From Cliona cf. orientalis (Eukaryota > Porifera > Demospongiae > Clionaida > Clionaidae): a DNA stretch of 64,000 nt. Where the stretch lies: contig OZ005705.1 of assembly GCA_963930775.1 (NCBI GenBank), positions 5,022,001 to 5,086,000 on the forward strand, written 5' to 3'. How positions within the stretch are numbered: the first letter of the stretch is position 1; every line of letters starts with the position of its first letter. The position numbers were made by a program, and so were the translations under genes. This document shows positions 1 through 11,385 of the stretch, piece by piece. The notes under the pieces were generated by a model. That model was not told the DNA's origin, made no database searches, and was given only the letters and a program-made list of their open reading frames with translations.

Positions 1-159
1 ACTGATACAACGCATGGAATAAAATAATTTCAATTTTGAAAAACATGCGTTTTTCTGATAAAGGGCATCAATCGCTCCATGTATAAACGTTATGAGAATT
101 AATAAAATGCTAATTTCTTGTGTTAAATTGGATCATGCGTTGTATTAGATTAACTACGG
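1..159. mobile_element. MITE, pogo-derived family A (left end outside window)
   Basis: The right terminal repeat (GTATTAGATTAACTACGG followed by TA) and the inner block 'aagggcatcaatcgctccat' match the copies at 13641-13799 and 63693-63861. The left tip lies before base 1, so the element is truncated by the window. It has no coding capacity. The same terminal pattern bounds the transposase-bearing element at 45160-48383, which is the likely source of the mobilising enzyme. Confidence 0.75.
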
Positions 160-464
160 TAGGTCAAAATTACATGTGGCCATATTATGGGTTCCAAATT
201 AAAATTAGGTTAATACTTATAGATAGCTAGTGTACATAGCTACAAGGTGCATTCCCTCAGCTGCTACCAGCAGGTCAATAACAAGTCAGTTATACGCCTT
301 GCAGGAGTTATTTGTCCTGCGGAAAGGCGGTTGTGTGGTAAGCGATTTTAGCTGTTGTTGGCATCGTTTGATTGTATGGCTTCAGTACTACAAAGTTAAA
401 ATTTAATAATTATCAAATTTTTCTGTATTCAATAATGTGCTAAAACTATATGGAGAGTGTATTG

Positions 465-542
465 GAGTGTAATGACAGGGATGTAAGATTGCAAGGTGGA
501 GGATTATCTGATGAAATTGGTCAAGTAGATGTGTGTATAGCC
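465..542 (+). pseudogene. SRCR domain exon fragment
   Basis: The translation starts ECNDRDVRLQGG and runs to VDVCIA, which is the first third of a scavenger receptor cysteine-rich domain. It closely resembles the intact exon at 13889 ([12 protein letters not shown]). After CIA the frame continues into unrelated sequence instead of the expected GRWG, and no second SRCR half follows. It looks like a broken duplicate of a neighbouring SRCR exon. It could still be the end of a gene upstream of the window. Confidence 0.6.
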
Positions 543-774
543 TGGAACCCAGGTGTGAGGGGGAGGGGTGAAAGAGTGCCTGGTACACACTATATGCGCA
601 TGCGCTTAATCGCCCTGACATTCCACGGCTTCAGTAGTCTATTTCATGCTCACGTCAGTAGTGCTTACGTAATTGTAAGTACGTAATGCATACAGTGTAT
701 TTGGCCTGGCCGGCCGCTAGCGCTAGCACAATATCATGTATCGATGGAGCTGGAGGAAGCTGACTGTGCCCTAG

Positions 775-1345
775 TACGCCCTTGAGCGTCTTGGGCGACC
801 TTCACTTACTCTCAAGCCCGAGCAAACTCAAGCCATCAAGTCAGTACTCATGGGAAAAGATATGTTCGTGTGGTTGCCCACCGGATTTGGTAAATCAATA
901 TGCTTTGAAGCCTTGCCTTTCACACATGATTACAAGCTAGGCAACAAGGACAACAGACAGGGTTTCATCTAGCGACAAAAATTTGGGGTGGAAGCGCAAT
1001 AAATGAGTGGGCGTATTTAGCACACCAAGTTCCTTGGGACATATTTTTAGGAGAATTTCTTTAATTCCTCCAGATCGTTTCATGCAATTTTTGATCTAAC
1101 AACAAATGCAAGTGGTTTGATTTGGTAACTTATTGTGATACTATGATGCTTAATTTAATTAAGTCAAATTCTTAGGGGGGGAAGCTAGGGAGTTTGGAGG
1201 GGAAGCTTCCCCCCTGTCCCCCCCCACTGGATGAAACCCTGACAACAGAAGTCTGGTTTTGGTAATATCACCATTGATTTCACTGATGGTCAGTCAAGTG
1301 ATAACTCTCAGAAGTTACGGAGTCGGTGCTGCAGTGATCCACTGA
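775..1345 (+). pseudogene. RecQ-like DNA helicase fragment, split by a MITE
   Basis: Two coding stretches belong together. Positions 775-957 include LKPEQTQAIKSVL and the Walker A region LPTGFGKSICFEALPF. Positions 1242-1345 continue with VLVISPLISLM, the usual motif Ia of RecQ helicases. The frame is continuous once the 284-bp insertion at 958-1241 and one 8-bp target copy are set aside. RecQ enzymes unwind DNA 3' to 5'. Only the first two motifs are present, with no DEAH box or helicase C domain, so this is a remnant. RecQ-like genes are often carried by mobile elements in invertebrates, which may be the origin here. Confidence 0.75.
958..1241. mobile_element. hAT-type MITE inside the helicase fragment
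   Basis: Terminal inverted repeats are CAGGGTTTCATCTAG at the left and the complement of CTGGATGAAACCCTG at the right. Both sides are flanked by the 8-bp direct repeat ACAACAGA (950-957 and 1242-1249). An 8-bp duplication with CAGGG termini is the signature of hAT transposons. The 284-bp element has no open frame of note, so it is non-autonomous. Removing it restores the helicase frame. Confidence 0.88.
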
Positions 1346-2395
1346 CTGCACTAGCAGCGCTACAGGCCATACATACAGGCGCTCTGAGCAAGCACTAGTG
1401 TCTAGGCTAGCGAGCACTAGTGCTGTGGTGAATTGATCATGCAGTCGTTCCTCGGGTGCAGCCCCTCAGCTGAGTCAGCCAGCTCAGTACCTCAGTAACA
1501 AAGGTAATCGATGACTGGTAGCTACTACCAACCAAACTTAAACTTTTCTCCCTAAATCAAAGAGTCTCATCGCTACTTGGGTAGCTTCCTTATCAGCCTG
1601 CCTATAGGCATAAGAACACAAGGGGCTACGAATCCTGCATGCTATTCTGTGCAGGAAAAAAGTGTCAAGCGTTTTCCTGGTTGTGCTCTTTGTCTTGCTT
1701 TAGGTAAATCAAGGAGATTCCAACCTTAGTAGACCATCATATACAAGTTTGAATTGCCCATGCACCAATCAGATTTGAAGTTTAGTCTAGCATAGCTGTG
1801 TTGGCATGTGCACGCAGAGCCAGCCAACCAGAGCAAATAGCTCAAGGTCCCCACTGCATGAGACCCTTTGCCTCATTAGGGGTAGGATCTGGGAATGAGA
1901 CAATAATGATATTATTATATCCAACCCTATTTCCTTATAAGCTACAATTTTTGGAGTCATTGTAATGTAACTCAGCATACATGCATAAGGATTATGATAG
2001 TCAATTTATCTGTAAACGTGTGTACATGTGTATAAAAATTATGTATGTATAAAAGCATGTTGCTATTCTGCCACACTGAAAAAGGGAAGAAGGTGTACTC
2101 ACTATTTTGCATCAAACTTGCAAGATTGTCCTCCATATTTCAGTGATGTTTGGTATATATTCAGCTTACCCAACACCTTCTACATATTGAACTTAGTTGA
2201 TGGGGTACATGTATTTTGCTGCATAAAACCACAAGTACTAGAACGAAAGTGAAATTTCCTACAAAGAGATAGGGAATTCCACCCTGTCCTCCAAATTTCC
2301 TATGATTTTAGAAAGTTGGTCAAGTGCGTGGTGTGTCACATGTGTCGCACTGATCATGAAAGACTACCCAATGTAACAATACCAATATCTAAATC
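1346..2395. repeat. Gap with a dispersed repeat copy
   Basis: No convincing gene is seen. Positions about 1370-1640 are similar to 52640-53060: both contain CACTAGTG-rich sequence, then 'gagtctcatc..ctacttggg', then 'tcagcctgc..cataggcat'. This marks an old dispersed repeat. The remainder is AT-rich and unremarkable. Confidence 0.4.
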
Positions 2396-2398
2396 AAC

Positions 2399-2623
2399 AA
2401 GGCCAAGTATGATTGCCAATGTGCCAATAGAGGAATTAGAAACTACTCAGTTTTATGCTTTTATAATCAATCTCAAGAGATCATTGTAAATGAGACATTG
2501 CTTGAACCACGACCTGTATCTCGGTTTTTTCTTGAGCCCAATTCGACATATTCTTGCCAGGTCATTGCCTATAATGACTATGGAGCAAGCCTTGCTCAGC
2601 AAGCAGTGGGAACCACTCTTCCA
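2399..2623 (+). CDS. Mosaic receptor gene 1: fibronectin III exon
   Basis: This exon reads RGIRNYSVLCFYN, then EPNSTYSCQVIAYNDYG and ends GTTLP. That is the C-terminal half of a fibronectin type III domain, with the typical Y-x-C-x-V-x-A-Y-N strand. A GT donor (GTATCA) follows the final proline codon. The phase at this donor (0) does not match the next recognised exon at 3747, so at least one exon is missing between them or the splice was disturbed by the inserted element at 2631-3684. Membership in the same gene as the propeller is inferred from orientation and spacing. The 5' end of the exon is approximate. Confidence 0.6.
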
Positions 2624-2630
2624 GTATCAA

Positions 2631-3684
2631 CAGTCTGCACGAAGGGGTCACGTTTTCCATACACTTTCTTATTTGTACAGGAAGTACGTTGTTTACTTTG
2701 GTTGCCAGGCGCATGCGCCTAGGGCTAGCGTATTGCGCAAGCGCCAACGTATGCGCATTCATGATAATATATTGCGCACTCGTTGTATGAACGTGATTGT
2801 ATACGGTTGCACGCGTTTTTACGATTAATATTAGCGCCACCGCCAAAAAGGTCAGCGGGCCAGGCAGGGGTCAAGGGAGTCAAGTGCACCATATTACAAA
2901 AATCAGGATTTGATACCAAAAAATCTCTTACAAATAGAAACAATCAAGATTCAGCTATAACGTATGTTAAACTACTGGTTGTAATGTATCTACACTGGTG
3001 TTTTTGAAAGATTGGCTGCTTGTCTTTACCATGTTCAAAAATTCTGAAAATGCTCCAGACACAAAAAATCTCCAAATATGTTGTACAAAATAGACCATCA
3101 CTCGAAAACTGTAGTGAATTGGAATACGGGGTTGGTTCTACTATAGAGTGTTAGGACAGAATCTTAAGAACATCCATTTAATCCAGCCATCAGCGTTGGT
3201 TAGGCTCTGACTGGGGGCCTTGAGTATAGTGGAAATTTTCGGTTTTATGCACCTCACAGATCCCAACTAGGGCCAACCTGTATCTCTTGAAGAAAGTATG
3301 TTGTAGATATTATGGTATTGAAGACCTGTACCAAGTTTTAGGTCCATCGCAGGCGTGCAAGTATATGTTCAAAAATTCTGAAATATGTTGAAATGAGGAT
3401 CCCTGCAGATAGTGGCAGCAGCAGGAGAGCTGTTTTACACAACCTACCTCAGGACAACTCTTGAAATGACTGCGTGTAACTCATAATATAGTTGTTTCAA
3501 CCAGTGCTTGGTTCAAAACCCTTCGCACCGACGTTGCTGACACGTACCGTCGACTCGAGTTGACCGCCTGTTCTGTCAGCCATGTTGGAATTCGCCCATA
3601 CAAAATCCCCATAGTGTAAATTAACTTCCGGGTGCGTGATTCACTTCCGCACGAATAAGAAATTTGACCCCTTCGTGCAGACTG
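2631..3684. mobile_element. 1.05-kb TIR element next to the FN3 exon
   Basis: A perfect 20-bp inverted repeat bounds this segment. It begins CAGTCTGCACGAAGG at 2631 and its complement ends at 3684. The three bases CAA stand on both outer sides, which would fit a 3-bp target duplication. The short open frames inside are not recognisable. It sits only eight bases after the proposed FN3 splice donor. Confidence 0.55.
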
Positions 3685-3746
3685 CAAGTGAAAATGTATA
3701 CTGCCAAAACTTCCCTGATAACTATCACTATCATTTTCCATTGCAG

Positions 3747-6700
3747 CTATAGCTGTTGCTAGTCTGTTATTGGTGGTGTACGCAGATGGTGTGGAATATG
3801 CAGAACTGACTGCCTCTGCAATACAGAGTCATATATTGAGATATGAACGCCTTCTCAACACTACTGAAGACACAAAGATAAGAGGTTTGTTTGCCATAAA
3901 TGTAGTCATACATGTACTTGGATTTGATAATGCTATTTATTTTTGCTCGGATTCTATAGGTCTTGATTACCACTTTTACCGCAAAGAACTTTACCTGACT
4001 CAAAATAATCACTGTATTACAAGAGTTACAGTAATCCTTGATGAAACTACTATGCTGACTTCCTTAAGAAGAGCTGCTGGTAATGAATATGTAACTCTTG
4101 GCACATGCACCAAAACTTTACTGTAGTCTTTCTATCTATGTGTATGTCTGACAAAGTCTGCTATGCTCATCAATTTATGCATTGAAAACAAGGTGTCCTA
4201 GAATTCTCTATAGTGTTTTCTTGGTTTTATTGTGTGGCTTTCACTGAATACTATAGTGTGCTATCTGCATCATAAGTTAGTGAATTTAGCCACTGGAAGC
4301 AAATTTGCTTAAAATGAGGCTAAAATTTCTTCTCGATGACATAATCTGTTTAATATCATTGAAAAATTACTCTCACTCAAGAGTCCTTCATCAAATAGTA
4401 ACTATATGGCCTCTAGTATCTGTTGAATAACATCTGCCTGTAATCTAGTCTGAGATATCAGAAGTCTGAACTGCTATGTGAATAATTATCAGTATTGTGC
4501 AAACAAAAATTATTGTAACTAAATTCTCCCTTTTGAAAATTGCTAATGCAGTTAGCTTTAACAGCACTAAGGTATGCTTTGCTCAAGAGTTTTGGCATCA
4601 CTTGTTGGTCACTGCCACCTTTCTCATTCCCCAATGACTTCTTGATAGGTAAGAGACAGCATCAACTTCTTTTCAGTGTGCATGTCTAGTGAATAGCTCC
4701 CAGCACATGCATTGATTGACTCATCACTACCTGGAGCTAACTAACTGCCAAGCTTCTTGCTGTGGTACTGCTGCTTTCAATGATTACTTGGTTGATTATC
4801 TTGCTTCACATGGCTGTATGCACTCGATATCACTATTTTGCCTTGCTATTTTGGACATATAATATTATATTATAGATTATTCAGTGCACTTGTGCCGAGG
4901 GTTTTGCACTATTATATGCTTTGTGTTATCTTTGATTGTGTACTCGTGTATACCACATTTTGGTTGGTGGTGTTTGACGATTGAGGCCTGCACCACCACG
5001 TGTAGTTGTGGCATTATGCTTGCCGCTTTTAGTGTGACATTGCTCATGTGTGCATACACATACTAGCCTGGGATGAATGTTTTGGCATGGAAAAACACAT
5101 TGTGCATGGTAGCTATAAGTGTAACTATTAACCTTATCAATATTAATTTTTATGGCTACATGAATTTTTTGTGGTGTGCATGAATAGTATGTTGTCTTCT
5201 ACGTTTACTAAATGCAGATCCTGAAGTTCTTTTCAACCGATCTGCTGATCTTGGCTCCATAGCTGTTGACTGGGTAAACAATGAGCTATATTGGGTCGAA
5301 ATACAAGTTGGATACAGGGTATGCTATACAGTTACTGTTCAAGCCCTGTTTGTACACACTGATCCAGACTAAACTGAACCGGTTTAAACTACGTTTACAT
5401 GCTACAGATTAACAATTTCATGGCCCATTGCTTTATATGTAATCTACTTTTAGTCCACATCAGGATGTGGATTCTAATCCGGATCAAAGGTGTTTACACA
5501 GAAACTGGATTACTTCAATCCAGATTCTAACCTGGATTAAGGGCCTAGTGTAAACGGGGCTATAGTGTGCTTATTTTATTGAATATGGATGTATTTTCCC
5601 ATAGATAATGCGTGCTGTAATCAACAGTGATGGTTCTGTTGTGGGTCCATTCTGTGTTGTCAGTTTCACAATGGGTACAGTGACTCACTTGGCCATTGAT
5701 CCAAATCGTGGGTGAGTTCATGCTAGGAGCCTTATTCATTATGTATAGCATGATTTATAACAAACAGTCTCTGTGCGTTTAAGGACTGTCTCAAGTCTTA
5801 TCGCGCGCACCGTACTAATGGCCACTTAGCGTGCAAATTTGTGGCCAATTAGCGGTTAGACGTGACATCGCCCGATAGTGGCATAGTTCAAGCCATGGCT
5901 GTGTAGCCGCATAGCTGTAGCATTCGAGCGATTTTTTTGTTCCGTGAGTTCCAACATTGTTCCGGGGGTTGTTTCGCAGTTTGAATGGTGGAAAGCTAAA
6001 CTTCGAGATGTTTAGCGAGGATCAGCCAAGGGATAAGTTGACTGCTCGCTCTGCTTTGTGGGCGTGTGTGAAAGATCGTACCGTCAGGGTAGCTGTAATG
6101 GCGTTTTTTGCGATGTTGTTTCCAAATATCCCTCGGTGAAAATTAAGAAAAGCAGCTTAGATGTAACCTTGTCTACTTAAGGTAACAAAAATCTGACAGG
6201 AACAATGTTGGAAAACTACAAGATTTAATATAGTGTTTCAGAGGGCGTGGTTAATCGCGGTTATACTGCTTAATTGATTAGATATTTATGGTTTACTGTT
6301 TTATATTATTATGAGAGTACTAGAGTCGGGCTTCAATTTCAATATCATGATTAGTACTCAATTGTCACACAAGCACTAGTATTAGCTCCTGAAAGTGTGC
6401 ATATTTCATTGACGAACACAGGTGAGACAGTCCTTACCTGCAAAGACTCACACATTGAACTGTTGCTTTACAGTATTCTAGGACATGTTATTAATATTAT
6501 TAATTTTATAGACAATGAAGGCCAGGAGGCCCATTAGTCTGAAATGATAATATTATATATAGGTGATAATAGCTAATCAACATGTACAGTGGTCTTTCGG
6601 GTTTCCAGGGCTGCGGCAACAAATTTGCAAAATAAAAAAAAAATGATTTTGGGCTGTTCAGCAAATGAGATAAATCTCCAAGTTAGACAGAAAGACGAAG

Positions 6701-8242
6701 GATTGGTTTAGACTTGAACAGTGTTCTATAAGTTTAGCCCTATTCGGCATTGGTTTGTAGAGGTAGCAGTCGAATAGAAAATGTAGTTCATCTTCAACAA
6801 GTTGGTTGGAACAGAACCAGCAAAAGCGCTCCTTAGCTGGAATTGGGGTTGGAAGTTTGTACCTGCCAGTTTTGATTCTTAGGGAATGGGCGCTTGTTCT
6901 TAGTCTTGCAGTTGGGACTCGTAAATGGGGAGGAAGATTGAGGTACTTTTCCATTTTGAAATCATATTTAATGAGCTTGTATGTTCTAAGCTTCCCTGAG
7001 TTAGCTCGAAGCTCACTGGACCAAGCTTGGACGTACCAATCTTCAAGTCTTTGTTTGAGTTCGTTAGCAAACGCATGTGGGTTGACTGAGGATGGATGGG
7101 ACCAGATATAGGAGTATCCACTTTCATCAAGGATCTGTTTAGTATATGATATCCATTGGAGAGAATGGTTTTTTGCCAGAGTATAGGCCTCTTTGACCAA
7201 GGGTGGTAATTAACACTCAGCACATGCACACAAGGGTTATGTACTAGCTACTCCGCTTGTGTGTATCTGGTATCTACACTTAAGATACTAGGTGCTATAA
7301 GTACTAGGTTAGCTTCCAGCATTCTGCTGCTACATGGCACATACTAAAAGTCCATTGCAATGAGCTGTGTGATAATTATTATAATGGGCTTGTATCTATG
7401 TGCTACGTGGCCCAACAATGCATCTCTAGCCTTTTGAACTATACCCATTAATTGGCCATAAAAGGCTCGATTTTTTGCCTCATTTTAAAATAAGAAACCT
7501 CCTATATGAGGTTTCTTTTAGAATAAGACACCTCCTATGCAACAGTCTGATTGGTTTAACTTATCGGATTGTTACAATCATGGTACAAACATAGGTATGT
7601 GCTTGTAGGAGGAGCATTGTATGTAGGGCAGAAGAAATATACTAATTGATTGCTGAGATTTCAGAGTATATATAATGCTGATAAAAGGCCATATTATATG
7701 CTTATAATCATGACTAGGTTAGCTATATACTATTAATTTTATGCTGTTCATAACATTCAATGTTTTCAGGTATTTATACTGGAGTGGTTCGACAGCAATA
7801 TATCGTGCTCCACTAACTAGTGTCCGTTTGAGTTCGACACTGGAGTCCTGTGCAAGTGATATTTCATCTAAAGTTCCCTTCATCAATAACACACAGCTGG
7901 AGACATTCACCATAGAGCCAAATGATGCTATTTATTATGTTGGTTTTGATCCCTGTTTTGAAACTATTTCAGTAGCAGCACGAAGAACTAACCGCTCCAT
8001 ACTGGGCACTCCCCTGAATGCTGGAGCCGTGAGAGTTTATACTGGAGTTGCTGGCACTGGACTAGTTGTCTCAACTGATTCCTTTGATAGAACCTTGTTT
8101 TCAGCAACTGATGATCTCATTTTAGTTGTAGACACCTCAACGGTTGCAACTTGCCCTGTGTTTCCTGATATTGGAGTACTTCTAGCTAGAGCTCCATTGT
8201 TGAGTTTGAGGATATTTCGATCGGTGAAACAACCTCTACCTG
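3747..8242 (+). CDS. Mosaic receptor gene 1: YWTD/LDLR-class-B beta-propeller exons
   Basis: Four exons join with matching phases: 3747-4079, 5218-5318, 5605-5711 and 7770-8242. All junctions are GT-AG. Repeated propeller motifs are visible: FDNAIYFCSD, VNNELYWVE, then DPNRG joined across the splice to YLYWSGSTAIYRAPL, then PNDAIYYVGFD. These are LDL-receptor class B (YWTD) blades, usually six forming an extracellular propeller that binds ligand. FN3 followed by YWTD is reminiscent of ROS1/sevenless-type or SORL1-type receptors, but no kinase or VPS10 domain is seen here. The last exon ends in phase 1, matching the first SRCR exon at 11386. Its introns hold MITEs (5342-5561, 5781-6435) and a LINE remnant. 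Confidence 0.72.
5342..5561. mobile_element. MITE in propeller intron
   Basis: The left end reads AGCCCTGTTTGTACAC and the right end GTGTAAACGGGGCT, which are imperfect inverted repeats. The interior has further self-complementary blocks such as 'ggatcaaag' and 'tggatt'. It fills most of the intron between 5318 and 5605. The superfamily is not resolved. Confidence 0.55.
5781..6435. mobile_element. Non-autonomous element sharing ends with the 29625-35340 transposon
   Basis: The ends AAGGACTGTCTCAAG and TGAGACAGTCCTT are inverted repeats. The same terminal sequence bounds the large coding element at 29625-35340, so this 655-bp copy is probably mobilised by that family. The small open frame at 5957-6139 is not recognisable and is judged chance. 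Confidence 0.65.
6658..7200 (-). pseudogene. Non-LTR retrotransposon (LINE) ORF2 C-terminus
   Basis: The translation contains RLRTSAHSLRIKTGRY followed by CWFCSNQLVEDELHFLFDC, a CxxC...H...C knuckle. This arrangement is typical of the tail behind the reverse transcriptase in jockey-like LINEs. No reverse transcriptase core is present upstream, as expected for a 5'-truncated insertion. It lies antisense in an intron of gene 1. Confidence 0.72.
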
Positions 8243-8299
8243 GTAAGCAGATTCAGTGATTGGTAATCTTCCAAAAACCCACGGCGTAAGTTAAATGTA

Positions 8300-8841
8300 C
8301 CGTACCCTCGCGAAAGAGGGCCCACTACGGAATGTCGGCCCACCCCCCACTTTGGGCTCAATTTCCTGCTAAGCTATCTAGTGTTTACTCGAATATGCGC
8401 CCATGTGTAGCTACCCTTGAAAATGCAACTCAAATGGCTGGTTTATGAGGACTAAACTTCGAATATTCTATGTAAGATCGATAAGTAACGTGCTAAACAG
8501 CTGTAAAACTAAACCTAGCTAGCTTTATGCCACGTTTCAGCAGAAATAAACGAGAGTACACGGCTAGCTATCGTAGCCATGCCCACTTAATAGGACTGCA
8601 CTCAACGACACACGGTGAAGTATCGCAGCTACCCTTGCTCTGGATTGGTAACCGTGCTTGAATAAGCCTGAAATCAATAGTATAGTAGCCACTGCTACTA
8701 TTCAAATTATGAAGCTAGAGTGGGTAACTTACCTGGGTGCTCTTTCGCTTATTATGATAGTACCTCGAATATCGGCCCATCCCCCAATCTCGGCCCAATG
8801 TAAGGTGTACTGCCCATGGGCCCTCTTTTGCGAGGGTACGG
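8300..8841. mobile_element. TIR element, family B (CCGTACCCTCGCG ends)
   Basis: The termini CCGTACCCTCGCGAAAGAGG and its near-perfect complement are each followed by TA, consistent with a TA target duplication. Related partial copies start near 56113 and 56944. The interior carries a conserved CAGGTAAGT string, read on the minus strand here. It lies in the 3.1-kb intron between the propeller and SRCR exons. Confidence 0.75.
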
Positions 8842-9184
8842 TATAATAGTGTATACATGGGTATTGTACTACAGTGCGTGGGTGTATCAAAGGCACCGCC
8901 ACGTGTCTATGCACAGGGAGTAGTCTCAATTTAGAGTAGTTAGAAGCCATCGTGTAACTGCCAATTAGGGTAGTTAGACTACACAACTCAGTTGTCATTG
9001 CACACACAAAAAAAAAACCCATTATACACAAGGAAGTACATGCATACACATTCAAATGTTTTGACTCCAGGAGAACTAAATGTCAATAAGCTTAAGACTT
9101 GGCTCCCTTTTAACTTCTGGAGGAAAGTCAACCTTGTCATAAGTAGGAGCTTGGTGCTGGGTATTGATTGTGCTATATAGTTCA

Positions 9185-9450
9185 TGGGTGTAGTTAACTT
9201 TTTCGTAGTGGGGGGGCTTGTGTTGCCATGCCCAATTTTGTGACCACTCCTACTTATTATTAGATTATCTAATATCACCCTAGCAGTGGTGTTAAATAAA
9301 TTAAGTGGCTCGTCCCTTTTTTTGCGAAAATTAAAGTATTATACCAAGGGCTTATCTAGCCGTGGCTCAATAAGCCCTTGATTGTACATAGTTTATGGTG
9401 AAAAATCTGGGGGGGGCTTCAGCCCCCTAGCCCCCCCATTATCTACACCC
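9185..9450. mobile_element. MITE-like segment with G/C-run termini
   Basis: The ends GGGTGTAGTTAA and TTATCTACACCC are imperfect inverted repeats, each with an adjoining run of seven or more G or C. No coding content is seen. It resembles the G-run edges at 1180-1225 and 18328-18350. Confidence 0.45.
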
Positions 9451-9469
9451 TTGTAGTTCCATAGTTCAT

Positions 9470-10300
9470 ATTCATTGTGCAATTCTGCAACATTCCAAAT
9501 GCTGGTAAAGGTGGCATGGAAGTAGGCCCTTGAGCAGAGAATCCCTGCTGCATTTGGTTAGACAAGATGTGAGAAACCTGCTGATGTTGCTCGCCAGTTG
9601 TACGCTCATATAGCCTAAGGGCCTTTACAGATCTGTGTCCTGTACGCTCTTGTATTATTTTTCAGGAACATAAGCTTGAAACAAAATGCTTGCACCTGTT
9701 GCCCTAAGGCTATGGTTAGACTTCCCAGATATTCCGATTTCGGTGAACATATTATCTTTCACCATACCTCCAAGCTTGTGCTGTCCCACTGGTGAAGCAT
9801 AGAACCATGGTGTGGATGGGTCACTAGGCATATGTTTCAGCGGTCGTAGATAAAAATAATCCAACTCCTTTAATTTGCCTTCTCAGGCATCTTGCCAATA
9901 TACATGTCCAAGAGATACACATGGCAACGCTCACCAATTAACCTGCTCGTATGTAGAAACTATTGGGACACGCTTATGTGCAACACTTTGTTCACTAAGT
10001 TTTCCTGAGCAAAGTTTTTGAACCATTTTCAGTATTATAGATACTGTTCTGGATTTGAAGACCGTTATAGCTGAGACTGCTTTAAATTTCGATGCTCAGA
10101 TCCCCACGAAGACAAAAATTTTTACCATTGAGGTAAAATATAGCACATAGTAGGCTCTTTGGATTATCACAGCCTAGTATCCCCTGTTCCCATAGAGCTT
10201 TCTCCTCAGTGGATATGATACTTGCATGTTTCACCTCTGCACCAACCCCTTCACTACTTGTACTCCGAGTGTGGTATAATGGTATTCCAAGGACAAAGCC
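9470..10300 (-). pseudogene. Crypton-type tyrosine recombinase remnant
   Basis: Upstream on the minus strand is EKALWEQGILGCDNPKSLL followed by FYLNGKNFCLRG. Then comes PSDPSTPWFYASPVG and the catalytic region NHSLRATGAS, ERTGHRSVKALRLYERTT. The Arg of SLR, the His-x-Arg of GHRS and the Tyr of LYERT are the expected tyrosine-recombinase residues. The pattern matches the Crypton-derived DUF3504 family of ZMYM/QRICH1 proteins. A one-base loss in an A run just after VPEK breaks the frame, and further stops lie upstream. It sits antisense in an intron of gene 1. Confidence 0.7.
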
Positions 10301-10506
10301 TGAGGAATGCTATTATACAACATGAGGGGTACCACCTACATGTATATTCCTTAGAAAACCATAGTACAGTTGACTTATACTAGGAGAGAGAGGCCAAACA
10401 TTATACTATGCAGCTAGGGTGTATTTCATACATCTTAGAGTACATTTGTGTATGTGAGACTTCTGGAACACATGGGCTTTTTCTTTGGAGTATGGCTTCG
10501 TCATCA

Positions 10507-11110
10507 CCAATAATTACCCCCCGCGCATGCGCAAGGGGTAAAGTAATCGGTCGTGTCGTTGTCGTTGTCATTGTGAGCATAAAAATCGTATTTCAAGATA
10601 CAGGCATCTAAGTGACTCATAAGCACAACGAATCAATCAAATTCGGCGAAAAACTGGCTTCAGTGTGCGTTAAATCGATGGACACAGTTCACGGGCATCA
10701 CAAATAGTGCCTTTTTGTTGGCTAACGTAGCCACACCTATCGACAGTGCCTACTCAATGCATAATACATGCCCATTATGACTGGTAAAGATCGTCGAAAT
10801 TAATAATGCTCGTGAACTATCCACATCCGCTGACGGAGCTGAAATCTGCAGCCCTATGGAACCAAATCATAATGTAACACGGCTATACTAGTACAATAAA
10901 ATATTGGAAGTATCAGTTCATATCTCCTAGTAGTCAAGATCTGGTGCAGAGAGAGTCCTTTTTGTCACCGGGACCTCCAGTAGCTACGTACGATTAAGCA
11001 GAATTTCCACTAAGTTTCTGAAGTTCACAAAATTATAGCCAGTACACACAAAAGCAACTCTATAGATTGCGCAATGTGCGTGCGGGGTATGTGCTCTATA
11101 GAGCTCTAGT
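10507..11110 (+). repeat. Dispersed repeat, family C copy
   Basis: The left end is ATTACCCCCCGCGCATGCGC and the right end GTATGTGCTCTATAGAGCTC followed by TAGTT. Copies occur at 11880-12230, 17712-18100 (inverted), 24795-25192 and 49395-50055, with pieces at 35918 and 42715. The 3' end has a 12-bp palindrome GCTCTATAGAGC followed by CTAG, and the 5' end an NRF1-like GCGCATGCGC palindrome. No open frame is conserved. Confidence 0.7.
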
Positions 11111-11385
11111 TATTCTTTTTGACCGAAAGACACTTGGCTAGCTTACTTACTACTAGATTATTATAGATTCATAATTGGCTTGACTGGCAGGAGATGCATC
11201 ATTAAACTGCACACTATTAAAATTTGTAATTCAGTATGCAAATTATAGGCTCATGGTTCAAACAGTTGTCTGAACAGATCTTGGCCTTAATTCCAGTTAT
11301 TGTGATGCGGTGTCTATACTAGTTTCTATCATCACGGAAAAGACTATGCACTAACTGCATCTACACTTCAATTGCTCACATAAAG

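Noticed and set aside
3481-3741. Minus-strand frame ending at the propeller exon
   Set aside because: Most of it lies in the TIR element 2631-3684 and its end; no domain was recognised.
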